64,000 bases of DNA from Eubacterium ventriosum (GCF_025150745.1 NZ_CP102282.1:124001-188000), one strand, 5' to 3'; positions 36,656 through 46,196 are shown, counted from the stretch's first letter. Program-made: numbers and translations. The notes: generated by a model from the letters alone, not told the origin.

Positions 36656-37759
36656 CTATAGTTCATTAATAATATTAACGGTTTCATTTACAATATCTTC
36701 CGCCTGTGGCACATGTCCCAGTCTATCAATAATTGCATGAGAAATTCCTCCATATCTGATACATTTAGCCTTGTTTCCTGCTTTTCTTAATTGCATCACA
36801 TAAAATTCATCCTGCTGTCTCAATCCATCATACTCGCAACTAATCATTAGTGTATACGGCATATTGCTTTTATCCGGATCCATCATTGGACTATATATTG
36901 GGTTATATACATCCTGTGGATTTTTCATTGTCATTAGTTCTATAGGATCTTCTCCATATTTAACCATATGGCCTAAATTAATTAATTTCTTCTCCATATC
37001 TCCCTGTTCTTCTGAAAAATCATACACGTCTTCACTCCACACATATCCATCCATTGTAGCATCGCATTTTACTGTGCAAGGATATGCCAAAACTAATGCC
37101 TTAATCCAATTTAATCCGGAATTTCTTGCTTTAATAGCTGTAGATAAAGCAAGATTTCCTCCTGCACTATCTCCTCCCACTGCTATTCTGTTTTTATCAA
37201 TTCCATACTTTTCATAATTTTCATAAATATGTTTTAGGCAGTTAAAACAATCATTCTGAGCATTAGGGAATGGTTTTTCAGGTCCTTTGTTATACTCAAT
37301 GCTGAAAACTACTGCATCGGCTCTTTCTGCCACTAATTTGCAATAGTTTTCTAATACACTTACAGATCCTCCTATCCATCCACCTCCATGAATCATTACT
37401 AATGCAGGTCTCTCTTTTTTTTCAGTTCTTCTTTTGTAATATCTCCATATTTCAACATTATTTTTCTCTAAAACTAAACTTTCGCACTTTGTAATAATTT
37501 CTGTCTCGTTAAGATTTAAATTAGGATATCCCATTGAGTCTCTCATTCTTTGGGCTAACTTTTCCAAACTGATTTCGTTGCATTTTTCTTCCCCAACATG
37601 TTCCTGTTGATTTTCTAACGCTTTTATTTCATACGGATCCATGTATCCTTTTCTTCCATCTACCGGACTTTCCTTAAAAATAACTTCCGTTCCATAGGAT
37701 TGTATAATTTCTTTTTCTTCTCCTAATTTTTTTACTAACTCATCGCTATATCGTTTCAT
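36656..37759 (-). CDS. HSL-family alpha/beta hydrolase (esterase)
   Basis: The 367-residue protein belongs to alpha/beta hydrolase fold-3: oxyanion motif MIHGGGWIGGS, nucleophile GGDSAGGNLAL, acid in CEYDGLRQQ, and His in GGISHAII. An N-terminal cap of about 100 residues precedes the core. It cleaves short-chain esters inside the cell. ATG 37759 has GGAG seven bases upstream; the annotated-looking GTG two codons earlier overlaps the spacer. It is the first gene of the operon HSL-SnoaL-CE-CE-ceramidase-like. A weaker fourth copy of the shared motif lies 109 bp upstream. Confidence 0.9.
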   Translation of the reverse strand: MKRYSDELVKKLGEEKEIIQSYGTEVIFKESPVDGRKGYMDPYEIKALENQQEHVGEEKCNEISLEKLAQRMRDSMGYPNLNLNETEIITKCESLVLEKNNVEIWRYYKRRTEKKERPALVMIHGGGWIGGSVSVLENYCKLVAERADAVVFSIEYNKGPEKPFPNAQNDCFNCLKHIYENYEKYGIDKNRIAVGGDSAGGNLALSTAIKARNSGLNWIKALVLAYPCTVKCDATMDGYVWSEDVYDFSEEQGDMEKKLINLGHMVKYGEDPIELMTMKNPQDVYNPIYSPMMDPDKSNMPYTLMISCEYDGLRQQDEFYVMQLRKAGNKAKCIRYGGISHAIIDRLGHVPQAEDIVNETVNIINEL

Positions 37760-37867
37760 ATACACTCTCCTCTTATTTGTATTTGTAATTCAATCCTCCT
37801 TTAAATTACACTAGTATCCGACCTTATCTGTATTTATACTATCATTTGGCTATTGTACTTTCTGTAG

Positions 37868-37890
37868 TTTATTTTTTGAATTTGTGTACT
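37868..37890 (-). promoter_or_regulatory. Shared operator-like motif, copy 4 (hydrolase operon, weak)
   Basis: The minus strand reads AGTACACAAATTCAAAAAAT. It keeps TACACA and the AAAT end and matches copy 1 at about 15 of 23 positions. In this AT-rich setting the match could be chance. Confidence 0.35.
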
Positions 37891-38029
37891 ATTTAAATAT
37901 TTATTGTCTATTTTTTACATTACAATGTGTAATATATTATTTTTTATTATGCTTTATTAATATAAACTGTTTTTTTTTACTACTTATATGATATAATATT
38001 TTAAATTATCAATTTTTCAGGAGGACAAT

Positions 38030-38710
38030 ATGAAGTATTCGATTCAGGGAGATACTCTTCCGGTTGTTATTTGTGAACTTGACGCCGGAGAAAAAATTAT
38101 TACAGAAGGTGGTGGCATGGCTTGGATGTCACCTAATATGAAAATGGAAACTACCGGTGGTGGTATTGGAAAAATGTTCGGAAGAGCCTTATCCGGTGAT
38201 ACTCTTTTTCAGAATATTTACACTGCAGAACGTACTAACGGAATGATTTCCATTGCTTCAAGCTTTCCAGGTTCTATTAAAGCTTTTGAAATCACTCCGG
38301 GGAATGAAATTATTCTTCAAAAATCTGCCTTTCTTGCTTCTGAAGCAGGTGTTGAATTATCAATGCATTTTAGAAAAAAACTTGGCTCAGGTCTTTTCGG
38401 TGGTGAAGGCTTTATTTTACAGAAGCTTTCAGGTAATGGTATTGCTTTTGCAGAATTTGATGGCCATGTCATTGAATACGAATTACAGCCTGGTCAGCAG
38501 ATTGTTATAGACACCGGACATCTTGCCGCTATGTCAGTAACATGCCAGATGGATATTCAGACCGTTCCCGGTATAAAAAACATGTTCCTCGGTGGTGAAG
38601 GATTGTTTAACACTGTTGTTACAGGTCCGGGCCATGTATGGTTACAGACAATGCCTATTTCCAATATGGCAGGAGCTCTTCTACCATATCTGCCAACGTC
38701 AAATAAATAA
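38030..38710 (+). CDS. AIM24/TIGR00266-family protein
   Basis: The 226-residue protein is a beta-rich AIM24 family member: MKYSIQGDTLPVVICELDAG at the start, EGGGMAWMSPNMKMETTGGG, GGEGFILQKLSGNG and a last part with GGEGLFNTVVTGPGHVWLQT. Bacterial members are small trimeric beta-barrel-like proteins of unknown role. Length is normal. AGGAGG precedes ATG 38030. It is transcribed alone towards the repeat region and ends at the terminator at 38786. Confidence 0.9.
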   Translation: MKYSIQGDTLPVVICELDAGEKIITEGGGMAWMSPNMKMETTGGGIGKMFGRALSGDTLFQNIYTAERTNGMISIASSFPGSIKAFEITPGNEIILQKSAFLASEAGVELSMHFRKKLGSGLFGGEGFILQKLSGNGIAFAEFDGHVIEYELQPGQQIVIDTGHLAAMSVTCQMDIQTVPGIKNMFLGGEGLFNTVVTGPGHVWLQTMPISNMAGALLPYLPTSNK

Positions 38711-38785
38711 TTGAAGTATTAGTATTCTATTATTCAAGTATGTTTAATTAATAATAACTTGCGACTTTGATTACATTAATATGAT

Positions 38786-38835
38786 AAAAAATCCCCCAGT
38801 ATAATGATTTCAACCACTATGCTAGGGGATTTTCT
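38786..38835 (+). terminator. Terminator after the AIM24-family gene
   Basis: AAAAAATCCCC pairs with GGGGATTTT around a 30-nt loop with weak inner pairing. It sits directly before the repeat arrays. Confidence 0.7.
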
Positions 38836-38846
38836 TATTTTATTAG

Positions 38847-39177
38847 TATTTGTACCATATATGAATATTCTTCTCTATATGGTACAGATTTTAAGTCTGC
38901 TACAGCTCAATTTGCTTATATTTGTACCATATTTGCAATTTTTTCTCTGTATGGTACAGATTTCAAGTTTCTTGCATTTCAACTTGCTTATATTTGTACC
39001 ATATACACATTTTCTTCTCCGTATGGTACAGATTCCAAGTTTCTTGCTCTTCAACTTGCCTATATTTGTACCATATACACATTTTCTTCTCCGTATGGTA
39101 CAGATTTCAAGTTTCTTGCTCATCAATTTGCTTATATCTGTACCATCTATACACTTTCTTGCCTATATGGTACAAAT
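38847..39177. repeat. Repeat family A: five hairpin units with a 72-bp period
   Basis: GTACCAT starts at 38852, 38924, 38996, 39068 and 39140, exactly 72 bp apart. Each is followed after exactly 20 nt by ATGGTAC. The whole 72-bp unit is conserved (for example TTCTCCGTATGGTACAG, then TTCAAGTTTCTTGCT). Copies 3 and 4 are almost identical, while copies 1 and 5 are the most diverged. Because 72 is a multiple of three, long frames exist on both strands, but none has a ribosome site. Confidence 0.9.
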
Positions 39178-39204
39178 TCAAGGTTTTCACGATAATTATT
39201 CCGC

Positions 39205-39440
39205 ATACACCACAACATTTTCAATTATTCGATAATTTTGTGGTATATTTTTAATTTATGTCAACCAGTTTCTTGTCTCTTTTTATATGAATCAACAATT
39301 TTATACCACAACAATTGCAATATTCATACTAATTTGTGGTGTAAATTGTTTTATGCAAACCATATAATCACATATTTTGTTTAAAATTTGCCTTTACACA
39401 CCACAACAATATTGAATTATCTAATAAGTTGTGGTGTTTC
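39205..39440. repeat. Repeat family B: three hairpin units with a 95-96-bp period
   Basis: ACCACAA starts at 39209, 39305 and 39400. Each is followed after exactly 22 nt by TTGTGGT (39238, 39334 and 39429). Spacers between units are less alike than the hairpins. It directly follows family A. Confidence 0.85.
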
Positions 39441-39449
39441 TTGTTTTTC

Positions 39450-39590
39450 CAGTTTACATAACTTTTATTCTAATCGTTATCAACTTACATAACTTCCATT
39501 CTAATTATCATTGGTTTACATAACTTTGATTTCTATTATCCAAGTTTGTATAAATCTCAATTTTAACCGCTACTAGTTTACATAACTCCA
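39450..39590. repeat. Repeat family C: five direct repeats of about 31 bp
   Basis: Units carry GTTTACATAACTT, starting at 39452, 39483, 39514, 39544 and 39576. The rest of each unit is AT-rich and variable (TTATTCTAATCGTTATC or similar). There is no inverted repeat inside the unit. It follows family B without a gap and reaches to about 90 bp from the nhaC stop. Confidence 0.8.
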
Positions 39591-39680
39591 AAGCTCAACT
39601 TTCCCAAATCTTAACAGCTCTCCAAGTCTCAATTTCAGATAAAATTGTCTTTCAATCATTTGCATAATTTCATCTCGCAT

Positions 39681-41309
39681 CTACTCTGCCACTTCTTTTC
39701 CTGCTGTAAGCACTTTTATTCCCACAACTGTTCCTATCATAAGAACAATTCCAATTGGAAGTGCCAACCACCCAAGCCCTGCTGCCTTCTGCAACGCACC
39801 TGCGATAATGTATGTGATAAATGAAATAACTGCAACTGTTGCAGCGTAAGGTATCTGTGTTGATACGTGGTTTGTATGTTCGCACTGCGCTCCCGCTGAT
39901 GACATAATTGTTGTATCTGAAATTGGTGAGCAGTGGTCACCGCATACTGCACCTGCCATACATGCTGAAATAGCAATAATCATCATTGCAGGATCAGTTT
40001 TCTGGAACGCCTGAACAACAATAGGAATAAGGATACCAAATGTTCCCCATGAAGTACCTGTTGCAAAAGCAAGTCCACAACCTACAACAAATATAACTGC
40101 AGGAAGGAATATTGCAAAACCTGTTGCACTATGTTTCATAATTCCACCAACATATTCTGCTGCACCAAGGCTGCTTGTCATATTCTTCAATGTCCATGCA
40201 AAAGTAAGAATAAGAATTGCAGGTACCATAGCCTTAAATCCTTCAGGCAAACAATCCATACACTTCTTGAAGCTTAAAATTCTTCTTACAACATAGAATA
40301 CAATAGTAATCATTAATGCAAAAATACTTCCGATAGCAAGTCCAACTGAAGCATCACTTTCAGAAAAAGCCTTAACAAAGCTTGTTCCTTTAAAGAATCC
40401 ACCTGTATAAATCATACCAATAATACAACAAATAATAAGAGTAACTACAGGAACTACAAGGTCACAAACCTTGCCTCTCTTTTCTTCAGCCTGTTCTTCC
40501 TCTTTGTAAGTCTTCTGACCTGTTGTAAACAAGTCTCCTTTTGCTGCATTGGCTTCATGCTTAGCCATTGAGCCAAAATCAACTTTTAACAATACTATTG
40601 AAATCATCATAACAATAGTAAGCAAAGCATAATAGTTGTATGGAATTGACTTAATAAATACTACAAATCCATCCTGTCCTTTTACGAAACCTGTTACCGC
40701 TGCAGCCCATGAAGAAATAGGTGCAATAATACAAACAGGTGCTGCTGTTGCATCAATCAGATATGCAAGTTTTGCTCTTGAAACATTATGCTTATCTGTT
40801 ACAGGTCGCATGACACTACCAACTGTAAGGCAGTTAAAATAGTCATCTACGAAAATAAGACAACCAAGCGCAATAGTTGCAAGCTGAGCACCAATTCTTG
40901 TTTTGATATGTTTAGATGCCCAATCACCAAAAGCTGCTGAACCACCTGCTGTATTCATAAGTGCAACTATTGTTCCAAGAACAACAAGGAATACTAATAT
41001 TCCCACATTATATTCATCAGATAGTGAACCGATTATTCCGTCCTCTAATACATGTTCAATTGTTCCCTCAAATGAGCCTCCTGAATAAAAAATTCCACCA
41101 ATTACAATTCCAATAAATAATGAACTGTAAACTTCCTTTGTAATAAGTGCTAATGCTATGGCTACCAGTGGTGGAACCAGTGCCCAAAATGTTCCAAAGA
41201 ACTGTGGAACATACTTAGCCTCTTCGTCGGCACCAAAAACTGTTGTTCCAATAAGAACAACAAACATTAAAGTAAGTACCGCGATAATTCTTTTGTTTCC
41301 TCGTTTCAT
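39681..41309 (-). CDS. NhaC-family Na+/H+ antiporter
   Basis: The 542-residue polytopic membrane protein has about eleven helices. Family features are PLVAIALALITKEVYSSLFIG near the start, IFVDDYFNCLTVGSVMRP in the middle, and GDHCSPISDTTIMSSAGAQC near the end. Relatives exchange Na+ for H+, or malate/lactate or arginine/ornithine-type substrates, so the ion is not certain. The predicted N-terminus looks like a signal-anchor ending around VFGADEEAKYV. AAGGGAG precedes ATG. It is transcribed alone; its end faces the repeat arrays, and no terminator was seen there. Confidence 0.92.
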   Translation of the reverse strand: MKRGNKRIIAVLTLMFVVLIGTTVFGADEEAKYVPQFFGTFWALVPPLVAIALALITKEVYSSLFIGIVIGGIFYSGGSFEGTIEHVLEDGIIGSLSDEYNVGILVFLVVLGTIVALMNTAGGSAAFGDWASKHIKTRIGAQLATIALGCLIFVDDYFNCLTVGSVMRPVTDKHNVSRAKLAYLIDATAAPVCIIAPISSWAAAVTGFVKGQDGFVVFIKSIPYNYYALLTIVMMISIVLLKVDFGSMAKHEANAAKGDLFTTGQKTYKEEEQAEEKRGKVCDLVVPVVTLIICCIIGMIYTGGFFKGTSFVKAFSESDASVGLAIGSIFALMITIVFYVVRRILSFKKCMDCLPEGFKAMVPAILILTFAWTLKNMTSSLGAAEYVGGIMKHSATGFAIFLPAVIFVVGCGLAFATGTSWGTFGILIPIVVQAFQKTDPAMMIIAISACMAGAVCGDHCSPISDTTIMSSAGAQCEHTNHVSTQIPYAATVAVISFITYIIAGALQKAAGLGWLALPIGIVLMIGTVVGIKVLTAGKEVAE

Positions 41310-41409
41310 TTTTTCTCCCTTTCCTTATATTTAATTACAGTGTCTCAAAATCTCATCCCACCTGTGCTTTCACAATAGTCGTACTTTTTAACACTTTAAT
41401 ATTTTTGTT

Positions 41410-42219
41410 TTATTTTTCAAGAATAAACTTCTCGATAACGTGAGCTATTCCATCTTCATTATTAGATTTTGTAATGTAATCTGCGTTCTCCTTAACCACG
41501 TCTGTAGCATTGGCCATAGCAACACCAACGTGTGCGTACTTAATCATTGTAAGATCATTAAATCCGTCACCACAGGCAATGGTATTCTCTTTTGGAATTC
41601 CAAGATGATTAATAAGAACTTCTATTGAATGTGCTTTATCAATTCCCATTGGCAATGCTTCTATAAAGAATGGCTCTGAACGATATATGCTTATTCTTCC
41701 CTCAAACTTCTTTGAGAGAATCTTTTCATGTTCTGCTGCAATCTCGCCCGGTGCCGTTAACAGACATTTGTTAGGATTGTAATCAACATACTCAACAAGA
41801 TTTTTCTCTTTAAGAGGCAACTTGTTAATAAATGATTCCAATTCAATATATTCATCTATTGGAGTTCCAACAACAATGCTATCGTCATCATAAGTAATAA
41901 GACCGATTTTGTTCCCTGTTGCATAATCAACTAATTCAGGAATATATTCTTTTGATAATGCATTCTCATAAATAACTTCCTTTGTTTTCCAGTTGATTAC
42001 TTTTCCTCCATTAAAAGAAAGAACATATCCACCGTACTTATCAAGCTCAAGTGTTTTTGCAACCTGTGCTACTCCCGGCGTTGGGCGTCCTGATGCAAGC
42101 GCCACAATATGTCCTTCTTCCATTATTTGCTTCAATGCCTTTAATGTTTTAGGTGTAACTTTTTTGTCATCATTTGTAAGAGTTCCATCCAAATCTAAAA
42201 ATAATACTTTTCTATCCAT
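41410..42219 (-). CDS. Cof-type HAD phosphatase
   Basis: The 269-residue Cof-subfamily HAD hydrolase has motif I LFLDLDGTLTNDD, motif II ALASGRPTPG, a large C2B cap, and motifs III/IV GIDKAHSIEVLI and CGDGFNDLTMIKYA. It dephosphorylates sugar phosphates or flavin and pyridoxal-type phosphates; the real substrate is not predictable. AGGAG lies before ATG 42219. It is 100 bp upstream of nhaC in transcription order on the same strand, with no terminator between, so the two may share a transcript. Confidence 0.9.
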   Translation of the reverse strand: MDRKVLFLDLDGTLTNDDKKVTPKTLKALKQIMEEGHIVALASGRPTPGVAQVAKTLELDKYGGYVLSFNGGKVINWKTKEVIYENALSKEYIPELVDYATGNKIGLITYDDDSIVVGTPIDEYIELESFINKLPLKEKNLVEYVDYNPNKCLLTAPGEIAAEHEKILSKKFEGRISIYRSEPFFIEALPMGIDKAHSIEVLINHLGIPKENTIACGDGFNDLTMIKYAHVGVAMANATDVVKENADYITKSNNEDGIAHVIEKFILEK

Positions 42220-42421
42220 GCTTTATCTCCTGTTTTGTAAAATTTATTAAAGGTTTGGCCACCCATAATTTTACCATAAAAATTAAAACATACAAATAGT
42301 TTTATATAGTTAGTTTTTGGCATTAAAATATTTAATTTTTTTAGTTTATATTCCGTAATAATTATTTATATTAACAATAGTTAATTATCCCATATATTTA
42401 TTTAATTTTCATTCACTGTAT

Positions 42422-42685
42422 TCACTCAACATCCTTAGGTGTTGTATTTCTGTATATGTACATGACTGCTCCGAAATATCCCGGTATAACAGCTACGTAA
42501 CCAATAATTACAGCCAATGTTATATAAGATATTTTACAAAAAATTTCCAATACAACACAAACTATTGTTGCCACAAGTATCCAAAACATAACACTTATAG
42601 CCATATATAAACTTTTTTTGTTTACCTTTGTTAAATGGTTTAGTTCTGAAGATATAAGCCACAATTTTTCATAAATTGTATGCAT
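42422..42685 (-). CDS. Small two-helix membrane protein
   Basis: The 87-residue protein has an N-terminal amphipathic helix (IYEKLWLISSELNHLTKVNK) and two membrane segments at about 28-48 and 53-75, then a short polar tail. AGAAGG lies nine bases before ATG 42685. It starts 45 bp after the Na/Pi transporter gene on the same strand, so it may be cotranscribed. The family is not recognised. Confidence 0.6.
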   Translation of the reverse strand: MHTIYEKLWLISSELNHLTKVNKKSLYMAISVMFWILVATIVCVVLEIFCKISYITLAVIIGYVAVIPGYFGAVMYIYRNTTPKDVE

Positions 42686-42730
42686 AAAATCAACCTTCTT
42701 TCTTTAATCTGCAATAAACCTAACTTAATT

Positions 42731-44479
42731 CTAGTCAATTGCATATTTATCTTTGTTCTGTGTATAAACCTGATAGAATTTACTTCCCGGATTTTTATCT
42801 ATTTCACTGCTGTATGCATGAAGTCCAAGACTGTCATGGTCAATTTCCTCAACACATCCTGCAATGTTAGAACAATGGTCTGATATTCTTTCCAAAGAAG
42901 TAAGAATGTCTGTCATTATAAATCCCTGCTCAATTGTGCACTTACCATTTTTTAATCTGTCAATATGTCTCTTCTTCAACTGGTGTTTCAAATGGTCTAT
43001 TACTTCTTCCAATGCCTCAACAGTTAATGAAGCATCCATATCATTATTTTCAAAAGCTGTCTGTGACTGATTCAAAATATCTTTTGCTGCATTAATTAAA
43101 ACTTTTAATTCTTTTCTTGCATTTTCTGAGAAATGTAATTTTTTATCATGAATTTCTTCTGCTGACTTTGCTATTCCTACTGAGTGGTCTGAAATTCTTT
43201 CAATGTCTCCGATGATGTGTAATAACTCACTTACGCTCTTACTGTCACTTTCACTTAAGTCTCTTGTACTGATTCTTACAAGATAGGTTCCTATCTTATC
43301 CTCGTACTTGTCCACTTCTTCTTCGTACTCTTTAACCTTGTCTATTACTTTTGAATCGTACTCACTTAAAATGTCACAGGCACAGCTTACTCCTTCAATT
43401 GTTTTCTCAAACATTTCCATTACAACTTTTTTACATCTGTCAATTGCAATTGCAGGTGTTGTCATAAGACGTTCATCAAGTAACTGTAATGATTCTTTCT
43501 TTTCTGCATCCTTTATAATGATACATGCAAGTTTTTCCAACTGGTTTGCAAATGGGAATAATAATAATGTACATAAAATATTAAATGTTGTATGAACAAT
43601 TGCTATTCCAAGCTGATTGGCTGAATCACTTATAAATGGAAACTGTATAATTGAATTTAATAAGCAAAATACTGCAAGCCATACCGTTGTTCCGATTATG
43701 TTAAATGACAAATGAACAATTGCTGTTCTTTTTGCGTTTTTGTTTGCTCCAAATGATGAAATAATTGCTGTTACACAAGTTCCGATATTCTGTCCCATAA
43801 TGATAGGAATTGCACTTCCGTATGTTACTGCTCCTGTTGAAGCCAATGCCTGAAGTATACCTACTGAAGCTGATGAACTCTGGATTACTGCTGTTAAGAA
43901 TGCACCTGCCAATACACCTAATACCGGATTGCTAAACATTACTAATATGTTTCTAAATTCAGGAACATCTCTTAATCCGCTAACAGAACCTGACATCTGT
44001 TCCATTCCAAACATTAAAACTGCAAATCCTAAAAGAATCATTCCTGTATCTGCACGTTTTGAGTTTTTCTTTGACATAATCATTATCAAACCAATCATTG
44101 CAAGAATTGGTGTAAATGATGTTGGCTTTAAAAGACTAACCCAAATGTTTGAGCTTTCAATCCCTGTTAAACTAAGAATCCAAGATGTAATGGTTGTTCC
44201 AACGTTTGCCCCCATAATAATTCCTATTGCCTGCTTAAGACTCATAATTCCTGAGTTAACAAAACCCACAACCATAACTGTTGTTGCTGAAGAACTCTGA
44301 ATAATTGCTGTTACTCCTGCCCCAAGCAAAAATCCCTTAAATCTGTTAGATGTTAATTTTTCAAGAATGTTTTTCAACTGATTCCCAGCTCTTTTTTCAA
44401 GAGCATCACCCATAATATTCATTCCAAAAAGGAATAATGCTAAACCTCCAATAAGAGATAATACGTCAAAAATGTTCAT
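42731..44479 (-). CDS. Na+/phosphate cotransporter with PhoU-like domain
   Basis: The 582-residue protein has two inverted NptA/PNaS membrane repeats with the QSSSATTVMVVGFVNSG and QSSSASVGILQALASTG signatures, about nine helices in total, then a cytoplasmic PhoU-like helical domain (about 345-560). Proteins of this type import phosphate with Na+. Its leader has the 30-nt palindrome at 44523-44552 and a candidate Pho box at 44616-44635, so it probably belongs to the same regulon as pst. AGGAGG is five bases before ATG. Confidence 0.92.
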   Translation of the reverse strand: MNIFDVLSLIGGLALFLFGMNIMGDALEKRAGNQLKNILEKLTSNRFKGFLLGAGVTAIIQSSSATTVMVVGFVNSGIMSLKQAIGIIMGANVGTTITSWILSLTGIESSNIWVSLLKPTSFTPILAMIGLIMIMSKKNSKRADTGMILLGFAVLMFGMEQMSGSVSGLRDVPEFRNILVMFSNPVLGVLAGAFLTAVIQSSSASVGILQALASTGAVTYGSAIPIIMGQNIGTCVTAIISSFGANKNAKRTAIVHLSFNIIGTTVWLAVFCLLNSIIQFPFISDSANQLGIAIVHTTFNILCTLLLFPFANQLEKLACIIIKDAEKKESLQLLDERLMTTPAIAIDRCKKVVMEMFEKTIEGVSCACDILSEYDSKVIDKVKEYEEEVDKYEDKIGTYLVRISTRDLSESDSKSVSELLHIIGDIERISDHSVGIAKSAEEIHDKKLHFSENARKELKVLINAAKDILNQSQTAFENNDMDASLTVEALEEVIDHLKHQLKKRHIDRLKNGKCTIEQGFIMTDILTSLERISDHCSNIAGCVEEIDHDSLGLHAYSSEIDKNPGSKFYQVYTQNKDKYAID

Positions 44480-44522
44480 TTTTTCCTCCTAAAACTTTTC
44501 TAAATGTCAAATATTGGGGTAA

Positions 44523-44552
44523 GATTGTGAGAGTGCGAAGCACGTAACAATC
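44523..44552. repeat. 30-nt palindromic element upstream of the Na/Pi transporter gene
   Basis: GATTGT and ACAATC arms enclose AGTGC/GCAC, giving a hairpin with a short loop. The first 14 nt, GATTGTGAGAGTGC, match the feoB leader element at 12247-12276 (which is in the opposite orientation to this copy). Confidence 0.7.
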
Positions 44553-44615
44553 CGTGTAATTTCTTCCCTGTCTACATATTCATAGTATAGTGGGAGTGTA
44601 AATTGTAACTATTCT

Positions 44616-44635
44616 CTTTGTTAAATCTAAGTAAA
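44616..44635 (-). promoter_or_regulatory. Candidate Pho box of the Na/Pi transporter gene
   Basis: The minus strand reads TTTACTTAGATTTAACAAAG, two TTTAAC-like units 10 bp apart. A TATACT -10-like element follows at about 30 bp. It matches the boxes before phoB and pstS. Confidence 0.55.
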
Positions 44636-44709
44636 ATTTATTAAATATATTAAGTTTCTTAAATTTAGATTTAATAATTACCACAAGTCACTTATTTCTA
44701 TTATCACAA

Positions 44710-45378
44710 TTAAGCCGAGATTTTATAACCAACTCCACGGATAGTTTTTATAACATCTCCTGCCGTTCCAAGTTTCTGCCTAAGAGTTCTTACATGAACA
44801 TCCACTGTTCTACTTTCTCCGTCAAAAGAGTATCCCCAAATCTTGTTAAGAAGCTGTTCTCTTGACAAAACAATACCTCTATTCTTTAAAAGAAGGCATA
44901 ACATTTCATATTCTTTTAATGTTAAGACAACTTCCCTGTCGTCAACTTTTACAAGATGCTTTATTGGGCAAACATAAAGATTATTAATTGTATAATCCTT
45001 TTCTTCATGCTTGTACTCAGATCTTCTGATTAACGCTTTAACTCTTGCAACCATTTCCATCATGCTAAATGGTTTTGAAATATAATCATCTGCACCACTT
45101 TCAAGTCCGTTTATTCTGTCATACTCACTTGTTTTTGCTGTTTCCATAATTACCGGAAGCTTCTCAATTGCAGGATTGCTTCTTATTTTCTTTAAAACAT
45201 CAATTCCACTTTCCTCAGGAAGCATTACATCAAGTATTACAAGACTTGGCTCTTCTTCCTCAACTGCCTTCCAAAATTCTGAAGGTTTCTCAAAGCCTTT
45301 TGCCTCAAGACCTGTACTGTTTAATGCATATATTACTAATTCTCTAATACTGCTATCGTCTTCTACCAAATAAATCAT
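44710..45378 (-). CDS. PhoB-like OmpR-family response regulator
   Basis: The 222-residue protein has a receiver domain (MIYLVEDDSSIRE, phospho-Asp in LVILDVMLPEESG, Lys in YISKPFS) and a winged-helix DNA-binding domain (LTLKEYEMLCLLL and SREQLLNKIWGYSFDGESR, then VDVHVRTLRQKLG). It is placed between phoU and a phosphate transporter gene, so it is probably the phosphate regulator. No histidine kinase gene is next to it. ATG 45378 has GGAGG five bases upstream. A candidate Pho box at 45464-45485 in its own leader suggests autoregulation. Confidence 0.88.
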   Translation of the reverse strand: MIYLVEDDSSIRELVIYALNSTGLEAKGFEKPSEFWKAVEEEEPSLVILDVMLPEESGIDVLKKIRSNPAIEKLPVIMETAKTSEYDRINGLESGADDYISKPFSMMEMVARVKALIRRSEYKHEEKDYTINNLYVCPIKHLVKVDDREVVLTLKEYEMLCLLLKNRGIVLSREQLLNKIWGYSFDGESRTVDVHVRTLRQKLGTAGDVIKTIRGVGYKISA

Positions 45379-45421
45379 ATATACCTCCAAATAATTAAAT
45401 TCTAACTAACATATTATTAAC

Positions 45422-45463
45422 CTTACTTTCCAGGTTAAATTAACTTTAGCCCCGGAAAGTAAG
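45422..45463. repeat. 10-bp inverted repeat in the phoB leader
   Basis: CTTACTTTCC (45422-45431) pairs with GGAAAGTAAG (45454-45463) around 22 nt that contain a smaller GGTTAAATTAAC repeat. There is no T-run. It touches the Pho box at 45464. Confidence 0.6.
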
Positions 45464-45485
45464 ATTTATGTTAAATGCAGGTAAA
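45464..45485 (-). promoter_or_regulatory. Candidate Pho box of the phoB-like gene
   Basis: The minus strand reads TTTACCTGCATTTAACATAA (45466-45485), then AT. Two TTTAAC-like units lie 10 bp apart. ATTTAACATAAAT is identical in the pstS upstream region. Confidence 0.6.
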
Positions 45486-45547
45486 AATTGGGAGATATTT
45501 GAATTTTTTACAATATATTTTTGAAAAGTTTTAGGTTTTATTTTGAT

Positions 45548-46192
45548 TTACTCTGCGTGATAGCCTAGAATTGAGTACTCAACCCATTCTGCAATATTAG
45601 TTGCATGGTCGCCTATTCTTTCAAGATATTTGGCAATCATAAGAATATCAATAAATTCTTCACCATCACTTTCTCCTGAAGAAATTATTCTTATTAACTC
45701 TTTCTTTATCTCTTCAAAATAGTTATCAACAACATCATCATAGACAATAACATTTCTTGCCATTTCAATATCTTTCTTTACAAAAGACTTAATGCTCTTT
45801 GTTACCATTTTTATAACTTCGTTTGCCATGTCACTTAAATGTGTTTTGTATTTTACATCACTTTTTTTAATATACTGAGCCAATTCAACAATATCTGATG
45901 CCTGGTCGCCTATACGCTCCATGTCTGATATCATCTTAAGTGCTGAGGAAATAACTCTTAAATCCCTTGCTACCGGCTGCTGTCTAAGCAAAAGTTTCAT
46001 ACAAATAGATTCAATATCTCTTTCTTTTTTGTCAATTTCGCTGTCTGTTTCCAATACTTCTCTTTTTAATTCTTCATGGTCATCTTCCATTGTAATTTTG
46101 ATGGCTCCTGAAATAGCCTGCTCACAAAGTTTACCCATTTTAATTAATTCATTATTTAGATTGTCAAGCTGTTCATCAAACTTATTTCTCAT
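45548..46192 (-). CDS. phoU: Phosphate signalling protein PhoU
   Basis: The 214-residue all-helical protein has two PhoU repeats: MRNKFDEQLDNLNNELIKMG at the start, RVISSALKMISDMERIGDQA in the first, and MIAKYLERIGDHATNIAEW in the second, with the conserved metal-binding ERIGDxxxxI motifs. It links PstSCAB activity to the phosphate sensor and represses the regulon when phosphate is high. ATG 46192 follows the pstB stop (TGATGATATG) with GGAAGG upstream; the longer frame into pstB is not used. Last gene of pstSCAB-phoU. Confidence 0.95.
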   Translation of the reverse strand: MRNKFDEQLDNLNNELIKMGKLCEQAISGAIKITMEDDHEELKREVLETDSEIDKKERDIESICMKLLLRQQPVARDLRVISSALKMISDMERIGDQASDIVELAQYIKKSDVKYKTHLSDMANEVIKMVTKSIKSFVKKDIEMARNVIVYDDVVDNYFEEIKKELIRIISSGESDGEEFIDILMIAKYLERIGDHATNIAEWVEYSILGYHAE

Positions 46193-46196
46193 ATCA

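Noticed and set aside
38804-39254. Long open frames with 24-residue repeats on both strands
   Set aside because: They arise because the 72-bp repeat is a multiple of three without stops. No ribosome site or start context was seen, and both strands are open equally.
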